Shown here in pieces: positions 62,977 through 64,000 of a stretch of DNA of 64,000 bases (the stretch's first letter is position 1; the number at the start of each line of letters is the position of its first letter). Origin of the DNA: Cryomorpha sp963748925 (GTDB lineage Bacteria; Bacteroidota; Bacteroidia; Flavobacteriales_D; Cryomorphaceae); contig CAVVKG010000007.1 in the NCBI GenBank assembly GCA_963748925.1, forward strand, positions 434,001-498,000. Direction: 5' to 3'. Made by a program: the position numbers and the translations under genes. The notes under the pieces are model-generated. The model did no database searches. It worked only from the letters and a program-made list of their open reading frames with translations, and was not told the origin of the DNA.

Positions 62977-63879
62977 ATGAAAAAACTTTTACTCTCAATT
63001 GCAGCAATGGCAGTAGTTCTTGCTTCTACCGCGCAGTGCGACCAACTATTTATCTCAGAATATGTAGTTGGAACAGGCAACAACAAAGCCTATGAACTTT
63101 ACAATCCAACTTCAGAAGCCATAAATCTTAATGGTTACGTTTTGCAACGTTGGTCTAACGGAGAGCAATCTTCTACAGATGAAACTATCCTTTCGGGAAC
63201 TATTCCGGCTTTCGGAACTTGGGTAGTTGCTAACGGTCAAACAGAAGATATTGATTTGGGAACCTTTATATCTCCGGCTTGTGATCCAGAACTTCAGGCT
63301 TTAGCAGATCAACTGGACAATCCTTATCCTGCACCAACGTTTATGAATGGTAATGACGCGTTGATTCTTGTGCTCAATACTTCTACGATTTGTGACATTT
63401 TCGGAAAACCTGGAGAGGACCCGGGAGAGGCATGGACAGCACCTGATGGCACCTTCATTACTTCTGGTCACACCATGGTTAGAAAGTGGGATGTTCAAGA
63501 TGGAGTAACAACTATTCCAATCACGTTTGACCCTCTGGCTCAGTGGGATACTCTTGCTGCTGATACCTGGACAAACCTTGGTTTCCACGATTGTCTATGC
63601 GACCCAACTTTTGTTGGAGTTGAAGACAGAACACCACTAGATATTTCGGTTTACCCAACTCTAATTGGAACAAATGAGCCTATCAACATCAAAACAAACT
63701 ACGCGATTCGCGAAGTAGAAGTTTATGATATCACAGGTAGAATTATCCGCACTACTTTAAACCTTTCAAATGCAAATGCTGGATCAGTAAGTCTTGGAAA
63801 CCTGACATCAGGAGCCTATATATTAAATGTTTACATGGAGAATAACATTACATTCTCTACACGAATTATCAAAAATTAA
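62977..63879 (+). CDS. Secreted lamin-tail-domain protein with type A T9SS sorting domain
   Basis: 300 residues. Signal peptide (about 1-20, ending STAQ). A lamin tail domain begins directly (CDQLFISEYVVGTGNNKAYE, then LYNPTSEAINLNGYVLQRW; about 21-200). A short linker leads to the type A sorting domain (about 225-300: ISVYPTLIGTNEPINIK, VEVYDITGRIIR, GAYILNVYMENN). The tail is typical though short, ending in IIKN. LTD proteins in Bacteroidota are extracellular and often accompany nucleases or adhesins; no catalytic domain is present here. Confidence 0.92.
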   Translation: MKKLLLSIAAMAVVLASTAQCDQLFISEYVVGTGNNKAYELYNPTSEAINLNGYVLQRWSNGEQSSTDETILSGTIPAFGTWVVANGQTEDIDLGTFISPACDPELQALADQLDNPYPAPTFMNGNDALILVLNTSTICDIFGKPGEDPGEAWTAPDGTFITSGHTMVRKWDVQDGVTTIPITFDPLAQWDTLAADTWTNLGFHDCLCDPTFVGVEDRTPLDISVYPTLIGTNEPINIKTNYAIREVEVYDITGRIIRTTLNLSNANAGSVSLGNLTSGAYILNVYMENNITFSTRIIKN

Positions 63880-63894
63880 TTACTCTGAATTTTG

Positions 63895-63924
63895 AAAAAG
63901 CCCATCATGAAACGGTGGGCTTTT
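63895..63924 (+). terminator. Intrinsic terminator after the lamin-tail gene
   Basis: AAAAAGCCCATC (63895-63906) pairs with GGTGGGCTTTTT (63914-63925) with one G-T wobble, followed by CTTTTTT. Confidence 0.88.
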
Positions 63925-63948
63925 TCTTTTTTACCTAAAGTCGTTGTT

Positions 63949-64000
63949 GTGAAAAAATTACTAGGGATTCTAACGGGATTATTTTTCTGTTCACTATTGT
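63949..64000 (+). CDS. Start of an exported protein (N-terminus only, cut by window edge)
   Basis: A GTG at 63949 opens 17 codons reading as a signal peptide (MKKLLGILTGLFFCSLL). The hydrophobic run and Lys pair look like a Sec or lipoprotein signal. No more can be said before the window ends. Confidence 0.5.
   Translation, partial: MKKLLGILTGLFFCSLL

Overview
The window reads as chromosomal DNA of a marine-type member of the Bacteroidota, most likely class Flavobacteriia. The signs are type IX secretion (T9SS) cargo with type A and type B C-terminal sorting domains, a PorU/PorV-type sortase and shuttle pair, TonB-dependent receptor and CarboxypepD_reg architecture, DUF4296 and DUF5686 proteins, weak Shine-Dalgarno signals, and repeated matches to the Bacteroidota -7 promoter box TAnnTTTG. 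I found no rRNA, tRNA, CRISPR array, transposase or integrase.

Layout: 1-1088 is a truncated PQQ-type sugar dehydrogenase lipoprotein, followed by a 600-bp non-coding stretch with a duplicated hairpin-rich repeat. 1695-3442 is a response regulator/histidine kinase operon, divergent from a beta-helix lipoprotein and a TonB-dependent receptor (3708-7896). 7976-10751 holds a MORN-like protein, a small CarboxypepD_reg protein and an M14 carboxypeptidase. 10798-15836 holds a Na/Pi cotransporter with an extra periplasmic domain, an FAD disulfide oxidoreductase, a TspO-like membrane protein and a lipoprotein. 15890-19002 holds a LuxE-like enzyme facing a deacetylase-acetyltransferase operon. 19003-19621 is repeat-rich and carries a broken small gene. 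19622-25991 holds tyrS, a stand-alone glycogen-binding protein, a GH57/DUF3536 enzyme and glgB. 26230-35018 holds an epimerase, a DUF4296 lipoprotein, pyrC and a polyprenol-phosphate mannosyltransferase; about 5.3 kb of accessory genes lies between the last two.

That accessory stretch has the clearest structural anomaly. The last 57 bp of the mannosyltransferase gene occur again, 54/57 identical and in the same orientation, at 31825-31881. The two copies bracket a three-gene operon (di-haem cytochrome c peroxidase lipoprotein, outer-membrane barrel, Cys-rich lipoprotein). This looks like a cassette inserted exactly at the stop codon of the mannosyltransferase gene.

35125-41282 encodes a 1688-residue C25-family sortase-like protein and its PorV-like partner, best read as the paralogous PorU2/PorV2 pair. 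41365-50557 is mostly housekeeping: pssA, purS, lptB, a DUF5686 protein, tatC, recQ, an M20 amidohydrolase and a half-size TSUP transporter. 50559-53831 encodes a TolB-propeller/outer-membrane barrel fusion, 53955-54587 an MBL hydrolase. The right end (55158-63879) carries three T9SS cargo proteins: a fasciclin adhesin, a giant Ig-like type B protein and a lamin-tail-domain protein. A new gene begins at the window edge.

Together the genes describe a cell that invests in outer-membrane transport, surface protein sorting, glycogen turnover and phosphate/envelope homeostasis.
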